64,000 nt of DNA from Buddleja alternifolia (taxonomy: Eukaryota > Streptophyta > Magnoliopsida > Lamiales > Scrophulariaceae). The notes below the pieces were generated by a model. It had not been told where the DNA came from, did not search any database, and saw only the letters and a list, made by a program, of their open reading frames with translations. The stretch lies in NCBI GenBank assembly GCA_019426215.1, contig CM033395.1, forward strand, positions 21,256,569 to 21,320,568, in the 5' to 3' direction. The position numbers were made by a program, and so were the translations under genes. Positions 23,163-35,300 of this stretch are shown one piece after another; the first letter of the stretch is position 1; every line of letters starts with the position of its first letter.

Positions 23163-24269
23163 CTTTGTACCAATCAGATAGGACCGAAACTTGTCGAATG
23201 CAAATACCACTGCTAGCAGCTCTTTTTCCGTGGGTGCATAATTCAACTGTGCCTCTATTAATGTGCGACTAGCATAATAGATGGCTCAAAGTGTCTTGTC
23301 CTTTTGTTGTCCAAGTACTGCTCCCACTGCTATATCGCTGGCGTCACACATCAACTCAAAAGGGAGACTCCAATCCGGTGCTACCATAATAGGAGCAGAG
23401 ATTAACAACTTCTTCAATGTGGTGAACGCCTTCATACAATCATCAGAGAAATTAAAAGGAGTATCTTTAATCAATAAATTAGAAAGAGGTTTAGAGATTT
23501 TAGAAAAATCCTTAATAAACCGTCTGTAGAACCCTGCATGGCCAAGAAAACTCCTAACTGCTTTAACATTCATCGGAGGTGGTAATTTCTCTATGACATC
23601 AATTTTTGCTCTGTCCACTTCAATTCCTCGGTGAGAAATCTTATGGCCAAACACTATACCCTCTGTCACCATAAAGTGGCACTTTTCCCAGTTAAGCACC
23701 AAATTTGTTTCCTCACATCGCTTCAACACTACACAAAGGTTAGCTAAACATGTATCAAAAGAGGAACCAAATATAGAAAAATCATCCATGAATACTTCTA
23801 TGCATTTTTCTATCAAATCTGAAAAGATGGCTAACATGCACCTTTGGAATGTAGCCGGAGCATTACATAAACCAAAGGGCATTCTCCTTTATGCAAAAGT
23901 ACCATAAGGGCAAGTGAAGGTGGTCTTCTCTTGATCCTCAGGTACTATAGGAATCTGATTATACCCGGAGTACCCATCTAGAAAACAATAAAATGCATGT
24001 CCAGATAATATTTCTAACATTTGATCAATGAATGGTAATGGAAAATGATCTTTTCGAGTGGCAGTATTTAATCTCCTATAATCCATACAAACCCTCCACC
24101 CCGTAACTGTTCTGGTAGGAATAAGTTCATTATGATCATTTTCTATTACAGTTATCCCCCTTTTCTTCAGTGCCACTTGTACCGGACTAACCCATGCACT
24201 ATAAAAAATGGGGTAAATTATACCTGCATCCAGAAGCTTGATTACCTCAGACTTTACGACATCTTGCAT
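23163..24269 (-). pseudogene. G2 reverse transcriptase and RNase H N-part
   Basis: The minus-strand frame gives an RVT_1 core: GWRVCMDYRRLN, FYCFLDGYSGYNQI, MPFGLCNAPATFQRCM and the catalytic FMDD (23781-23792). RNase H follows with LMCDASDIAVGAVLGQ and [15 protein letters not shown]. Stops interrupt it at 23889-23891 (where relatives have Tyr before RRMPFG) and 23286-23288, but there is no frameshift. The domain is cut at 23163 by S1 and resumes at 6683. In the parent element it copied RNA into cDNA and degraded the template. Confidence 0.9.
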
Positions 24270-24281
24270 GATAGGATTGAG

Positions 24282-25388
24282 TCATCTCTGTGGTTGAATT
24301 GCCAGCTTGTGGTCATCTTCCAACAATATCTTGTGCATGCACATAGAGGGGCTTATTCCCTTGATATCAGCTATTGTCCATCCAAAAGCTCTTTTGTGCT
24401 CGCGCAAGACTCTAAGCAGCTTCTCCTCTTCACTTCCTGTCAAAGAAGATGAGATAATGACAGGTAAGCATGAATTATCGCCTAAAAATATGTATTTAAG
24501 ATGCGAAGGTAAAGGTTTCAGTTCAGGAGAGAATGGCTCTTCAATAGATGGCTTGAGGCGAGGTTTTGAGTTTCCGAGCTCCTCAAGTCTCAATTTAGGT
24601 ACTCTCTTCATTGGCGGTGATGCTTCTAAGTATTTTGCACATTCTTTCAATTGGTCATGTTCCTTCACTTTTTCACTTAGACAAGCCTCCAGAGGATCAT
24701 TCATATTATGTACCTGCAGACACTCATTCACAATCTCATCAATCATATCCACACTGAAACAATCATCATGTATCGAAGGATGTTTCATAGCTTTAAATAC
24801 ATTGAAGATCACTTGTTCATCATTTACCCTTAGAATGAGCTCTCCCTTTTGAACATCTATTAAAGTTCTATCCGTGGCTAAGAATGGACGACCTAGGATG
24901 AGGGGAACCTCATGGTCTTCCTCTATGTCTAAAACAATAAAATCAGTCGGGAATATAAACTTATCCACTTTTACTAAAATGTCCTCTTTTATACCTCTCG
25001 GATGTTTAATGGATCTATCAGCTAACTGAAGAGATACAGTAGTGATTTTAGCTTCGCTTAAGCCTAGCTTTTTAAAAACTGAGAATGGCATTAAGTATAT
25101 GCTAGCACCTAAATCACATAATACCTTATCAAAACAAGAACTACCAACAATACAAGGGATAGAAAAACTCCCTGGATCCTTAAGCTTTGGTGGCAGCTTA
25201 TTTTGTAAGATAGCTGAGCACTCCTCAATGAGATTGACAGTTTCGAACTCCTCCAGTTTTCGCTTGTTAGACAAAACGTCCTTCAAAAACTTAGCATAAC
25301 TAGGCATTTGAGCGATTGCATCAGCAAATGGAATGTTAATATGTAATTTTTTAAACATTTCGATAAATTTAGAAAATTGCATATCCAA
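24282..25388 (-). pseudogene. G2 protease region
   Basis: A minus-strand frame of 368 codons holding a retropepsin-like domain of Athila/Tat type: SIPCIVGSSCFDKVLC, the active site, KKLGL, DEVPLILGRPFL-type flap and a long linker to RT. The catalytic triad reads D-L-G (25107-25115) instead of D-T-G, so it is probably inactive. It is in the same frame as gag and RT and is separated from them only by stops at 25395-25397 and 24282-24284 (QPQR-stop, where relatives usually have another Arg). Confidence 0.9.
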
Positions 25389-25394
25389 TTGTTT

Positions 25395-26945
25395 CTACTT
25401 AGCTCTATGAGGAAAGAGAAGGGAATTCAAATCAATAGGCGTAAAAGTCTCACTTTTCTTACCTTGCTTACCTTTGTTGGATGAGGAGTCGATTTTTATG
25501 CTCTCGGTACCAGTAGGTTGGGTTCTGCCTTCAGTAGCCTGCTCATCAGTTGGACTTAGTACCGGTGTCTCCTTAGCGGAAGGGGTGTTCAAGTAAGGCT
25601 CCTCTAATTGTTTTCCTCCTCTAAGAGTTATTGCCTTCACTTCTCTAAGATTCTTCTCTGTATCACTGGGTAATGTTCCTTGTTGTCGTGCTGAAACAAG
25701 GCTGGCAAGTTGACCCATCTGGGTCTCTAAATTAGAAATACTTGCATCCTGATTTGCCATCTTTGTCTCAGCACTGGCGATAAACTTTGCCAACATCTCT
25801 TCCAAAGAAGGCTTCTTATCTTGTGGCTGATTAAATCCAGGGGGAGGTCTCACTGTATTGGAATTGTTGTGCCAGGAAAAATTTGGGTGGTTCCTCCACC
25901 CTGGATTAAATGTGTTGGCATATGGGTTGTTCTATCTATTGGGATTTCCTACAAAATTCACCAATTCACCAGGACTTGGTTGAGCGAATGGATTTCCCTG
26001 CTCACACTCAGTACTGTGGTGGCCACCTCCACATAATTCACAAATTATCTGCACTTGCATAGCTGAGATGCTCATAGAATCTATCTTGTTATTTAAAGTC
26101 TGAATTTGTGCTGACAATGCCGTGAACGAATCAATCTCGTGTACCCCTGCTGATTTCTTTGCTAGTAGCCTCTCAGTAGGCCACTGATAGTTATTGGAAG
26201 CCATCTCTTCTAACATTTCCATTGCTGCTTCTGGTGTCTTACTCATGATCGTTCCACCGGCTGCTGCGTCTATCATCGATCGAGTCTGGGATATAAGACC
26301 TTGGTAGAATGTCTGGACTTGCAGCCAAATAGGAAGACCATGATGTGGACACTTCCTCAGTGAGTCTTTGAACCTTTCCTATGCTTCATATAATGATTCA
26401 CCATCAATTTGCCCAAAGTTGGTGATCTCATTTCTCAGTCTCGCTGTCTTGCCTGGAGGGAAAAATTTAGTCAAAAACTGTTGTGTCATCTGTTCCCAAG
26501 TTGTAATTGAACCAATTGGGAAAGAGTTTAACCAAGCTTTTGCCTTGTCCTTGAGAGAAAAAGGGAAAAGTCTGAGGCGAATTGCATCATTAGAGGCTCC
26601 ATTGTGTTTGAAAGTATCACATATTTCCAAAAAGTTGGCAATATGTGAGTGGGGATCATCGCTCGTCAACCCATGGAACTGAACCGTCTGTTGTATCATT
26701 TGGATCACTGCTGGCTTGATCTCGAAAGTATTGGCCTGAATGGGTGGCCTGGTGATACTCGTTGCTGCTCCATTAAGAGTGGGTACTGCATAATCTCTCA
26801 TGGCTCTTGGTGGATTAGCAGCAGCTTCTGCACCTTGAACACCATTACTTTCTCCTGTTGAAAGTTTGCTTTCTGTTCTCTTGGTAAATGTGCGTTCTAT
26901 TTCCGGATCAAATTCTTTGAGTGCTTCGAGAGCAGTACGGGTCAT
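25395..26945 (-). pseudogene. G2 gag (nonsense-interrupted)
   Basis: Minus-strand Gag starting MTRTALEALKEFDPEIERTF. Retrotrans_gag capsid domain (LRLFPFSLKDKAKAWLNSFP, then FLTKFFPPGKTARL), a zinc-knuckle-like CELCGGGHHSTEC, and an N-x-PY-rich linker of Athila type leading into the protease. In-frame stops occur at 26379-26381 (TGG to TAG by comparison with family sequence, within YEAWERFKD) and 25932-25934. There is no frameshift. The capsid part is clearly homologous to the R1 Gag. Confidence 0.9.
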
Positions 26946-27060
26946 GCACTACTTCACAAACAAACTGAAAAATAAGAGAAAACAAAAATAAAATTAGACA
27001 AGAAACAGTTTAATCTAAAAATAAGCAATTGGATTTCAATATTAAATAAAAATTAGTCCC

Positions 27061-27078
27061 CGGCAACGGCGCCAAAAA
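27061..27078 (-). other. G2 primer binding site
   Basis: On the minus strand the sequence after the LTR reads AGTTTTTGGCGCCGTTGCCG. The PBS core is the same as in R1, with three to five bases between it and the LTR end. Confidence 0.88.
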
Positions 27079-27080
27079 CT

Positions 27081-28352
27081 TGATGCTTATTTTCCTAGCA
27101 AGTATACTAGATCGCACAAGTAGTAATATGGATGTAAGTCCAAATATCGTTCCCACAGGGACTAAATCATCTAAGTACTGAAAAGTTAATATATTTATTC
27201 TAAGTTAAACCAAACGATAATTGTTGATGATTTTTAAACTAAAATTCTAACACTAATTACTACGAAGACACACAAGAATTTAACGATTTTAATCATAGGC
27301 AAGAAAGATAACCAAGACAATGATCCAACCAAATTATGCAAGTTAATTATGAATTCCGTTTAAATCAATTATTAAGTAGGTTATGCAAAGGCGAAATTTC
27401 CTAAAGTACTTACTACCCAATCTCTCGGTGTAGCAATTCTACCCCTCTCAACAATCAACTATATCTCTATATGAAGATTTAATTAAAAGGAATGCATTAA
27501 AAGAAACTTAGAAATTCCTCGTTAAAATGAAAAGCCACACAAAGGAAAAGATTCAATCTCTAGTCAATTCTACGATGTGATTTTTATGATCTTAAAAGCT
27601 TTCCCAATCTATTATTTCTCAATATCTAGACTAGGCATTAAATCAAACAATTGGTGGCCATTCAATTGTAAGCATTAAGATAAAATCATAAAAACATTGC
27701 ATAAACCCAACATAATCAATTAAAACAAAACTCAATAAGAACAAGCATAAATTCGGCCTTCACATGGCCTCGGTCTAACAAATTTAGTTCATAACTACCG
27801 AAATAAAAGTATGCAAAAGATTTTCTAAAGACATGGTTTTTAATCCAAAACAAAAGAAAATGCTAAACATCCAATTAAACCGTATCGTCAGTTGAGTAAA
27901 TTTTGAATTCATCTTGATGTTGGTGAATCTTCGATCTTCTCTTCCCAGCGCCTCTTTTCTTCCAAGGGTTTTTTTTCTAGAGTGTTTAGAGTTGTAAAAA
28001 GTGAGAAGTCCCCCAAATTTGACCTAAAATTCGTGTTTTAAAGAATCAGTCTGCGTCCGTGGCGCTGTGGCCCCAAATCCGGCGCTGTGGCGCCATGTAC
28101 AAATTACTTTCTGCAAGGGTGGCGCCGTGGCGCCATATCTGGCGCTGTGGCGCCAGATTGACAGTTTTTTCTTCCTTTTTTTTTCTTCTTCTTTTGACTT
28201 CATTTTTGATTATTTTTCACTTAAATCACCATTTGTTCCCTACAACACAAAATATAAGCAATTATATGAAATATGTAGGACAAAATGGATTGAAACTTAC
28301 TTAAAATTAAGTAAATACGGGCATAAAATGTAATACAATTATGAGCTTATCA
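27081..28352 (-). repeat. G2 5' LTR
   Basis: A 1272-bp LTR. On the minus strand it starts TGATAAGCTCAT (28352) and ends AAGCATCA (27081) beside the PBS. It includes a GC-rich patch of GGCGCTGTGGCGCCA-type repeats (28059-28156) in otherwise AT-rich DNA. The 3' partner is outside the window. Confidence 0.85.
28059..28156. repeat. GGCGC-rich palindromic array in G2 LTR
   Basis: Three GTGGCGCCA-type units plus GGCGCTGTGG variants are packed in about 100 bp. Each unit contains the palindrome TGGCGCCA, the same core found in the element's own primer site. Confidence 0.7.
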
Positions 28353-30838
28353 GCTGTGCATGATACCAGGATTTCCAACAATTAATTCATTATGTTAATG
28401 TGTTAGTTAACTTCTTTGAGAAATTAATTATAGAATTAACATGAATTAATTAGTTATTTGATTCTTTATTTATTACATAAATAATATTAATTGAATAATT
28501 TATTAAATCAAACCAAACATGTAGACTAGCCCGAGGGGCTAGTAAAAGCCCAACTGGGCGTCCATTATGGACGCCTAGGGCTTGGTCATTAAGGCTTAAT
28601 TGGTTCCTTGTGTAGTATAAATACTACTTGGTGGAAGTACTTAAACCCTAGCCTCATTATTTGCTTTCTGTTAGGAATTTCATTGTTAGATGTTTTGATG
28701 ATGACAAGATAGGATTTCATGTTAGACCCCAAAAGAATGTAAGTTTATACTTTCATAGAATATCTGTATAAGCGTTTGAAAGTGTATTAGTTTGTTAGGC
28801 TTGTAATCTTTATCTTTGTAGATTTTAGACTAAATATTTAATACCAAGTCACTGATAGAATTCTGAGTGAGTCTATCAAGGATGAAGTTGAAGATCAGCG
28901 TCTGAAGTCAAGTGAAGATGAAGATTTGTCTTAAGCGTCTGTCAAACGCTTAAGAGTCTATTTCAGGAGTTATGAATCAAGCGTTTGAGAGAATGTTCTT
29001 AGCGCCTAGCTAACACTAAAAGACTGTTCAAGGAGTGTTGATCCAAGCGCTCATTCACTCAAGCGATTCACCTGAAATACATCCTCAAGTCATCCAATCA
29101 TTCAACGGACATTTATTTCCAACGGGAAATAAATTCAAATGCATTAAATGCCTGATAAGTGCATTAAATGTGACAAGACAATATGACTTGTGGACAAGCC
29201 ACCTTTTGACTGGACTGTCAGCTTTTCAAAGTTCAAACCTGCTCCTGTCCAATCGGAATCAGCAGAAATTAAGGAATGTCAGAAAAGGGACTATTTGTGC
29301 TCAATTGTGTCCAACGGACAAATCCCAAGAAACCCTATAAATAGTACCCTTCAGCAAAACCTTTTGAGTGAGACGTGAAAGAGAGCTGAGAAATAATTTG
29401 AGAGAAAAAGCTTCCAAACTCCATAGCCAATTGGAATTCAAGAAAGTTAATTCTTTCAACAAGCAGTATTTTTGTGTAAGAGAAGCTTGTTGAAGAAGAT
29501 CTTTCTTGAAGCTCCAATATCCTTAAAGCTTCTCAAATACATTCCAGATAGTTACCCGATATCTTAAACATCTTCCAAGAAGAACCCTAAACTATTATTG
29601 AGATATCCCAAGTTGTTTGAACTTCCCAACATCAAACAAACCTGTTACAATAAATCCTCAACACCTTTCATCTGAGTGAGAAAGATTGTTGACTTCCACA
29701 AGCAGTATTTTTGAGTAAGAGAAGCTTGTTGAAGAAAGGTCTTTATTGGAGCTGAAGTCTGTGTGATCAAGGAGCTCAAGACCATCTTGGAGAAGATCTT
29801 CATTGGAGCTGAAGTTTGTGTGATCAAGGAGCTCGAGATCGTCTTTCCAGAAGTAGAGGATTGAAGTGGCTTGTAGAAGAAATCTGTGTGACCAAGGATC
29901 TCAAGTCATCCACATCCATTGCTTCCTTTGTCCCTAATTTGTAGAAGATTCTGTGTGATTCTTTGAGGATCATTTTAGTGGATTGCCTCCGAGTGCAAAG
30001 GAGAAGAAGGACGTAGCTGGGATTACACCACCCAGTGAACCTTACAATTTCTTGTGTCACTTTACTATTTTAATGATTTACATTGCACTTGCATATTACA
30101 TCTCCTAAAGGCTTTAAAACAGTTAAGCGACTATTTGCAAAAAGTGAACGCTAAGCTTTCAAAATAGACTTAAGCGCTTCGCCAAGCGCTAAAGCCCTCT
30201 GAGCATTCAAAACCTATTTAAAAGGAAAGAAACTAAAGAAAAACTTTTGTAACGCTAAAACATTTTCAAAGAGAAGACTTTAAAATACTTCCGTTGTGCT
30301 GACCCTGATTAAGTGATCTAAGCGTTACCCTACTTTGGTAATAGTTGAAATCACTAAGTCTAAGTTAACTTTATCAAAACAGTTTTCGAGTAAGCGACTA
30401 GTCAAGCGCCTACACTTGTAAGCGACTAGTCAAGCGATTACTATTCTTAAGCGTTCAAAAGAAATTTTAATACGAAACTTTTTGAAGTCAAAAAGGACTT
30501 CAGGGTCTATTCAACCCCCCCTTCTAGACCCTTTAGTATGCCATTGTGGGACCAACACTTTCTCTCCAAGTCAAGAAGTCCCACCTCTCTCTCTCTCTCT
30601 CTAGCCGTCCACCAAGGAGAAAGAAGAAAGAGATTTTTGCTTTGGATTTCGGCGTAATGATTTAGAAGCATTGGCTGATTTGATGCTTGGAATAGAAGAT
30701 CAAAAGCTGGTTAAGAAAATTGAAAAACACGTAAAAGGTACATAATCTCTATCCTGGCTTGAATATGTAAAATCAGAAATGAAACCATTATGGGCATACA
30801 CTTTCCGCTGCGTTTTATTTACTGTTAAAACCCAACTG
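28353..30838 (+). repeat. L1: plus-strand copia LTR fragment, split by solo SIRE LTR
   Basis: The pieces are 28353-28668 and 30558-30838. The second piece (CTCTCTCTAGCCGTC, GGATTTCGGCGTAATGA, TTTCCGCTGCGTTTTAT) matches the LTR scrap at 58120-58389. A CT microsatellite lies at 30583-30602. The right edge, near 30838 (AAAACCCAAC), is approximate. The LTR start is not clear. Confidence 0.7.
28669..30557 (+). repeat. Solo SIRE-family LTR
   Basis: A complete 1889-bp LTR from TGTTAGGAATTTC to GGGACCAACA, flanked by CTTTC at 28664-28668 and 30558-30562. It is clearly related to but diverged from the LTRs of A and B. A TATAAATA is at 29336. It carries extra copies of the TGTGTGATCAAGGAGCTC segment and a tandem pair of TAAGCGACTAGTCAAGCG (about 30391-30438). 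No internal region remains. Confidence 0.93.
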
Positions 30839-31468
30839 CATCAAGTACCGATTTACTTGTGGCTAGGGAAGATGATAAAGGAACATCAACCGGTTGAGAA
30901 GGTGTAGGAGTGGACGGTTCGATGGTCAAAGACTCTGCCTCGGACATCCGGGCATCTCTGTTTGCACGTTCAAGCATGTAAAGCAGTCTTTCCAGCTCTG
31001 CTACTATTTCGGACACCTGAACATTGAACGCGCAATGTCAGGGCATTTGGGTAGCATGTTTGGGTTTCTCTTGTTGGGCAGAGCTTTTTGAATTTTTTGA
31101 CTTCTCTTCATTTAATGCCACAGTGCTGCATTCCTCCTTCAAATTCTCCTCAGTATCACTTGCCAGTGTTTCGGGTGCTCTGTGTTAGGTGATGCTCAAT
31201 TGTTGTTCGATTTGATGACTTATCTCCTTTATTACCCACTATACGTCCTTTACTATAAGGCGAAGCTCTTCAATGGTGTTGTAGATTGGTGGTGGAAAGA
31301 ATTCTTATGTATGACATGCTTGAATGACGTTTTGCAGCCATAATTGATTCTCCGGAAGGGTCATATCCGGGAAATTGCAAGCCACTGCCAACTAGTCTTG
31401 AAACGAAAAACAGAAATAAAGTAAATACTAAAAACATGCAATAAAATCAAAAACTAAAATTAAACAAG
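30839..31468 (-). pseudogene. G3: gag fragment of a minus-strand gypsy element
   Basis: The minus-strand reading after a PBS gives an N-terminus with an NQLWLQN-like phrase, similar in placement to R1 (REWLQNLFQ). After several frame breaks comes an open stretch at 30825-31016 with VAELERLLYMLERANRDARM, a short coiled region. There is no catalytic domain. I infer a degraded gag of an Athila/Tat-like or non-autonomous element from the PBS and position. Confidence 0.55.
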
Positions 31469-31486
31469 TCCCCGAAAACGGCGCTA
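31469..31486 (-). other. G3 primer binding site, decayed
   Basis: The minus strand reads TAGCGCCGTTTTCGGGGA, differing at three positions from the R1/G2 PBS. It lies just inside an LTR end at 31493. Confidence 0.75.
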
Positions 31487-31492
31487 AAAACT

Positions 31493-31743
31493 TGACACAA
31501 GAAATCCTCATGTGTTTTCACAACAAATGGATTGGTCATGTGTAATAATAAAGTGGACAATTAAGTCCAGGATGTCAAACCCACAGAGATTTATATTTTA
31601 GCTGTATGAGAAATTAAACCAAGCAAGAACTTAAAGAAACTAAGGATTTAAAGATTTTAAAAGCAATAAAGTAAACTAAAAGCAAGAATTAACAAAAATA
31701 TGATGGAAGCAAGATAAAGGAAACAAGATGTCGAAATCAAGAT
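31493..31743 (-). repeat. G3 LTR, 3' end only
   Basis: About 250 bp of the minus-strand 5' LTR, ending CA beside the PBS. It is cut at 31743 by the C2 LTR. AAGAT (31739-31743) is the presumed target copy for C2. Confidence 0.6.
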
Positions 31744-33360
31744 TGTTGGGAAAAATAATAGAAAACGCACGGAAACTGTGTAATTAAAAATTTTCAGATT
31801 TTCCAATTCAGGATCAACCCGGGGATTTTATCATGTATATATACGATATGGATATCGATACTTTACCCGTTGTAGCGAAGTTGTTGGAGAATCACAAATT
31901 CTTGAATTCTTAAAGCCTTTCGCGAACTGATCCAGCTGACAGATTGATGATCCGAGCAGTACAAAGGTGCTGCCTCTAAATAATCTTGCCGGAAAACTTG
32001 AACGAAAAAATCTCTCCTTCTTCGCTTTGGAGGCTGACGGCTAGAGAGAGAGAGGAGAGGGAGGGTTTTTATTTTCTTGTAGCTCAAGTGTGTTGTAACT
32101 TATGTTATGACTTAGGTTTAATTAAGTGACATATTTATATCACTTAAGTTACAATCTTGGGCTTAATTTAGCTCATGTTGGACGCCTATAGGCCACCCCA
32201 CACGGTCATGGTGCACCAATTTGAGCTCAGTCCAATCTTTTATTTAATTAATTAATTCAATCCAATTAATTAATCTAATTAAATAATAGATGGGCTAATT
32301 AATTAATTTTATTTATGTAAGAAATAATATATTAATTAATATAAATGAATTAACATATTTCTCCAAATAATTCATTCCATTTCATTAATTTTAAGTATCT
32401 AAGAAATACACCACAATTTCATTCGATTTTTTCTTTTAAACGTGACTCTTTAGGTTCATCTATATTTGGCAGTGGGAGGATTCCATTGGATGTGGGTAAC
32501 ACCTAGTCAGTCAAGTGGCCCACATCGTATCCCAAATAAGATGAAATGATTAGATCATTGTTTCCTTTCCCATTATAATTTTCGTGTGAATACAAACTCT
32601 TCGTCTCCTTATCCCGGTCAAGTAAGAGTCATGGTTTAGGTCAAACTCATAGAATCGACTTATAATAAATCCAGATCAGTGAATGCTTTGGCCAAATACT
32701 TTAAGATCTAACTTACTTATAAATGCATAGGATAATTCCTCGTTCACTTTCGAGGGAACGAATTTCATCTTGGATATCAGTTAAGACTACTACTTGCTTA
32801 GGTTGCAGTTCGAGGTCGACCCCACCAAAGGGTGAATTGGGTCTAACTACTCTAATGAGAAGTCTAATGTCACAAGTATAACTTCAACTCGATTCCTTAG
32901 GTCTAAAGTTCATACACACCTATTACAATATAATCAATTCAGTCATTGACTGTCAAAGAGTGAAAACCCATGTGACAGAATCGATGCTAGTCATGTTTGA
33001 GTGCTATGACCTTCATCAGTGCACCTATGATATGAGTTCTGTAACACCCAATATTCTTGGTCCCTCATTTCGTAGAAGCGAAGGTAAACATTATAATTAC
33101 CGCTAATTAGATTTCGTAATTTATTCGATTTTAGCGATTTGTGTTCGACCAAAAATATATTACTACTTGCTTAATAACTATTATTATATCTATAGGTGAA
33201 ATAGGTTAGTAGTATTTACACATCATTGTGGAATAGTTGATGCATTACGTCATTTAATATACATATATATAGATAGATAGATTCACCAATTGTATATTGC
33301 TAATATTTAAAGGTGTCCATACCTACCTACATATATATAGGCACAAACACATGCACATAT

Positions 33361-33398
33361 ATACATACATACATACATACATATATATATATATATAT
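33361..33398. repeat. ATAC and AT microsatellite
   Basis: Five ATAC units followed by about nine AT units, inside the Tekay-like LTR. Confidence 0.9.
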
Positions 33399-34940
33399 GT
33401 ATACATGCAGCCACATGCTCTAATAGGGGGAGGAAGATTAGGAGGTGGCATGTTAAGCTAATCACATCTCATCTTGCCTAAAAACGTGGCCCATGGAGGA
33501 TATCTCCATTTATTTTTTTCACTACCTTTTTGACCATCACCTTCATATATACACTCAGCAAACCAGCTGGAGTTCAAAGCTCCTCAATATTCCTCTCACA
33601 AAATAGGAAAATTTCAAAAGCTGGAAAAGGGAAAAACGCAGGTTGCGCAGTGTTGGGAGATCTTCGATTTGTAGGCTCAAACAATATCCAAATTTAGTGT
33701 AATTGGTCTTAATTTCTTCCTAAGAGATAGAGGAAGAATAAGGTTGTTTTGGTTTCTACACAGAAGTTCGTAATTGGTCACAAAGGTCGTCCAACCGTGA
33801 CCCTTTTGCACAGAGACAAAATCTGCTGCTGGGGAAATTTTGGCAAGCTATGGATTGGAAGTGGGTTTCATCTCTCTCAGTGTTAGGTATCAAATCCTCA
33901 CACCTCTAGTGAAGTATGGAAATTTCAGCTTCTGATTTTGATATTGAAATTGGTATTACAGAGATCAAACCCAATAATTTGATTATATTAAATTTTCTGT
34001 ATTATCTTGGTTATGTTTATAACGTCTCTGGAAAATTTGGTGAGTATTGGAGTTTTGTGGAATTTTCTAAAAATCGTTGAACAAAATTGCCAGTCTGTTC
34101 GGCGGAATTGAGAATTGTTTCTGTTTTGAAGATATTTCGTGTACCTGGAAATTTTGGTTTACTCTAAAAATTTTACAGTAGCTGTATACATATGTTATAG
34201 AGACTTCATATAAATGTTGGAAGTTTTTCGTAAATAGGGGATTTTATAAAAATATTTGAATATAAGTTGTCTGTTCTCAAAAAAATCTGTCAGGACGGTC
34301 CCGTTTCGTTGATTGAATCCCCAATTTCACAAGGAAATTAAATCTGGAAAAATTATGTAGACTTTTTCAGCGTCCTTTCGGATATCCTGAAAAAATTTAG
34401 AAGGCAATTTCATTCCGAGATTGTTTTAAAAATTGTTGAAGTATATTGCGCACGTAAGGAGGTTTGTTTGAACCTAATTGCCTATATGGTTGGATAGTAT
34501 GATATAACTTGTTGTATTTGGTTGGATTATAAAGTATTATAAGTTAAGAATATGACGGTGTATTTGGACAGCAGGATGGATTGTGGTTAGACGAGACACA
34601 AGGCGATGACATCGAGTTGTAACAGTGAGGGTTTCTCTTTTCCTTAAAACTCTTTAATTGCTTTACCTACTTGTGATTTTCTTGTTTCCTTAACAAATGT
34701 CTTATCGGTATCTTCTTGATTGGTTCGTGATGATTGTTGATTCCTAAATATTCTGATCGGTTCAATATCTCGTGATTCCCAACGTTATCCTTTTCACGTC
34801 TATGGTATATGTTTTTCCTCGAAATATTCTTCGGTCTAATCGTTGTCAATTTCCGCGAGTCTTAACGCATGAATATCAAATCAATATCTTTCTTAACATG
34901 TTGAAACCATTGTACTCCTTGGTTCAATTCCGTCGGCTAA

Positions 34941-35300
34941 AGGAGCTAAGTGCTATGTGGGACAAAGTGCCACGCGACGGCGGGGGCCACCTCTTGAACC
35001 CGTAGGAGCCACCACTAGAATCCTAATGTCCGGCATCCATCAGCGATATGTCCTCTTCATGATTAAAGCTTTGACTCGTAAAAGGCAGAGTGAAGGGAGC
35101 TAAGTGCTATGCGGAACAAAGTGCCACGCGGCGACGGGGGCCACCTCTTGAACCCGTAGGAGCCACCTCTAGAATCCTGACACTTGGAAGTTTCGCAGAC
35201 TGAAGGGAGCTAAGTGCTATACGGGATAAAGTGCCACGCGACGGCGGGGGCCACCTCTTGAACCCGTAGGAGCCACCACTAGAATCCTGACACTTGCAAT
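34941..35300. repeat. Three-copy tandem repeat in the Tekay-like LTR
   Basis: Three copies of a segment starting GGAGCTAAGTGCTAT, beginning at about 34941, 35095 and 35205. Each contains AAAGTGCCACGCG and CACCTCTTGAACCCGTAGG. The last two are 110 bp apart; the first is spaced further because of unrelated filler. The ORF at 35107-35430 on the other strand is an artefact of this repeat. Confidence 0.88.

Larger units (their letters stand above)
6475..28352 (-). mobile_element. G2: old minus-strand Athila/Tat-like gypsy element, heavily nested
   Basis: The element reads right to left: 5' LTR 28352-27081, PBS, gag from 26945, protease, RT and RNase H to 23163. It then resumes at 6683 after a 16.5 kb insertion (S1 carrying copy A). 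Codon phase is exactly kept across the insertion: AAG (Lys) at 23165-23163 is followed by GTC (Val) at 6683, restoring the expected [15 protein letters not shown] order. The element is cut again at 6475 by R1. Its integrase and 3' LTR lie beyond the left edge. Confidence 0.88.

Noticed and set aside
28059..28333. Two overlapping 80-90 codon ORFs in the G2 LTR
   Set aside because: They are created by the GGCGC repeats, which are open in several frames, and have no coding evidence.
29035..29340. 101-codon ORF in the solo SIRE LTR
   Set aside because: It lies in U3 of an LTR and is not open in the A or B LTRs.
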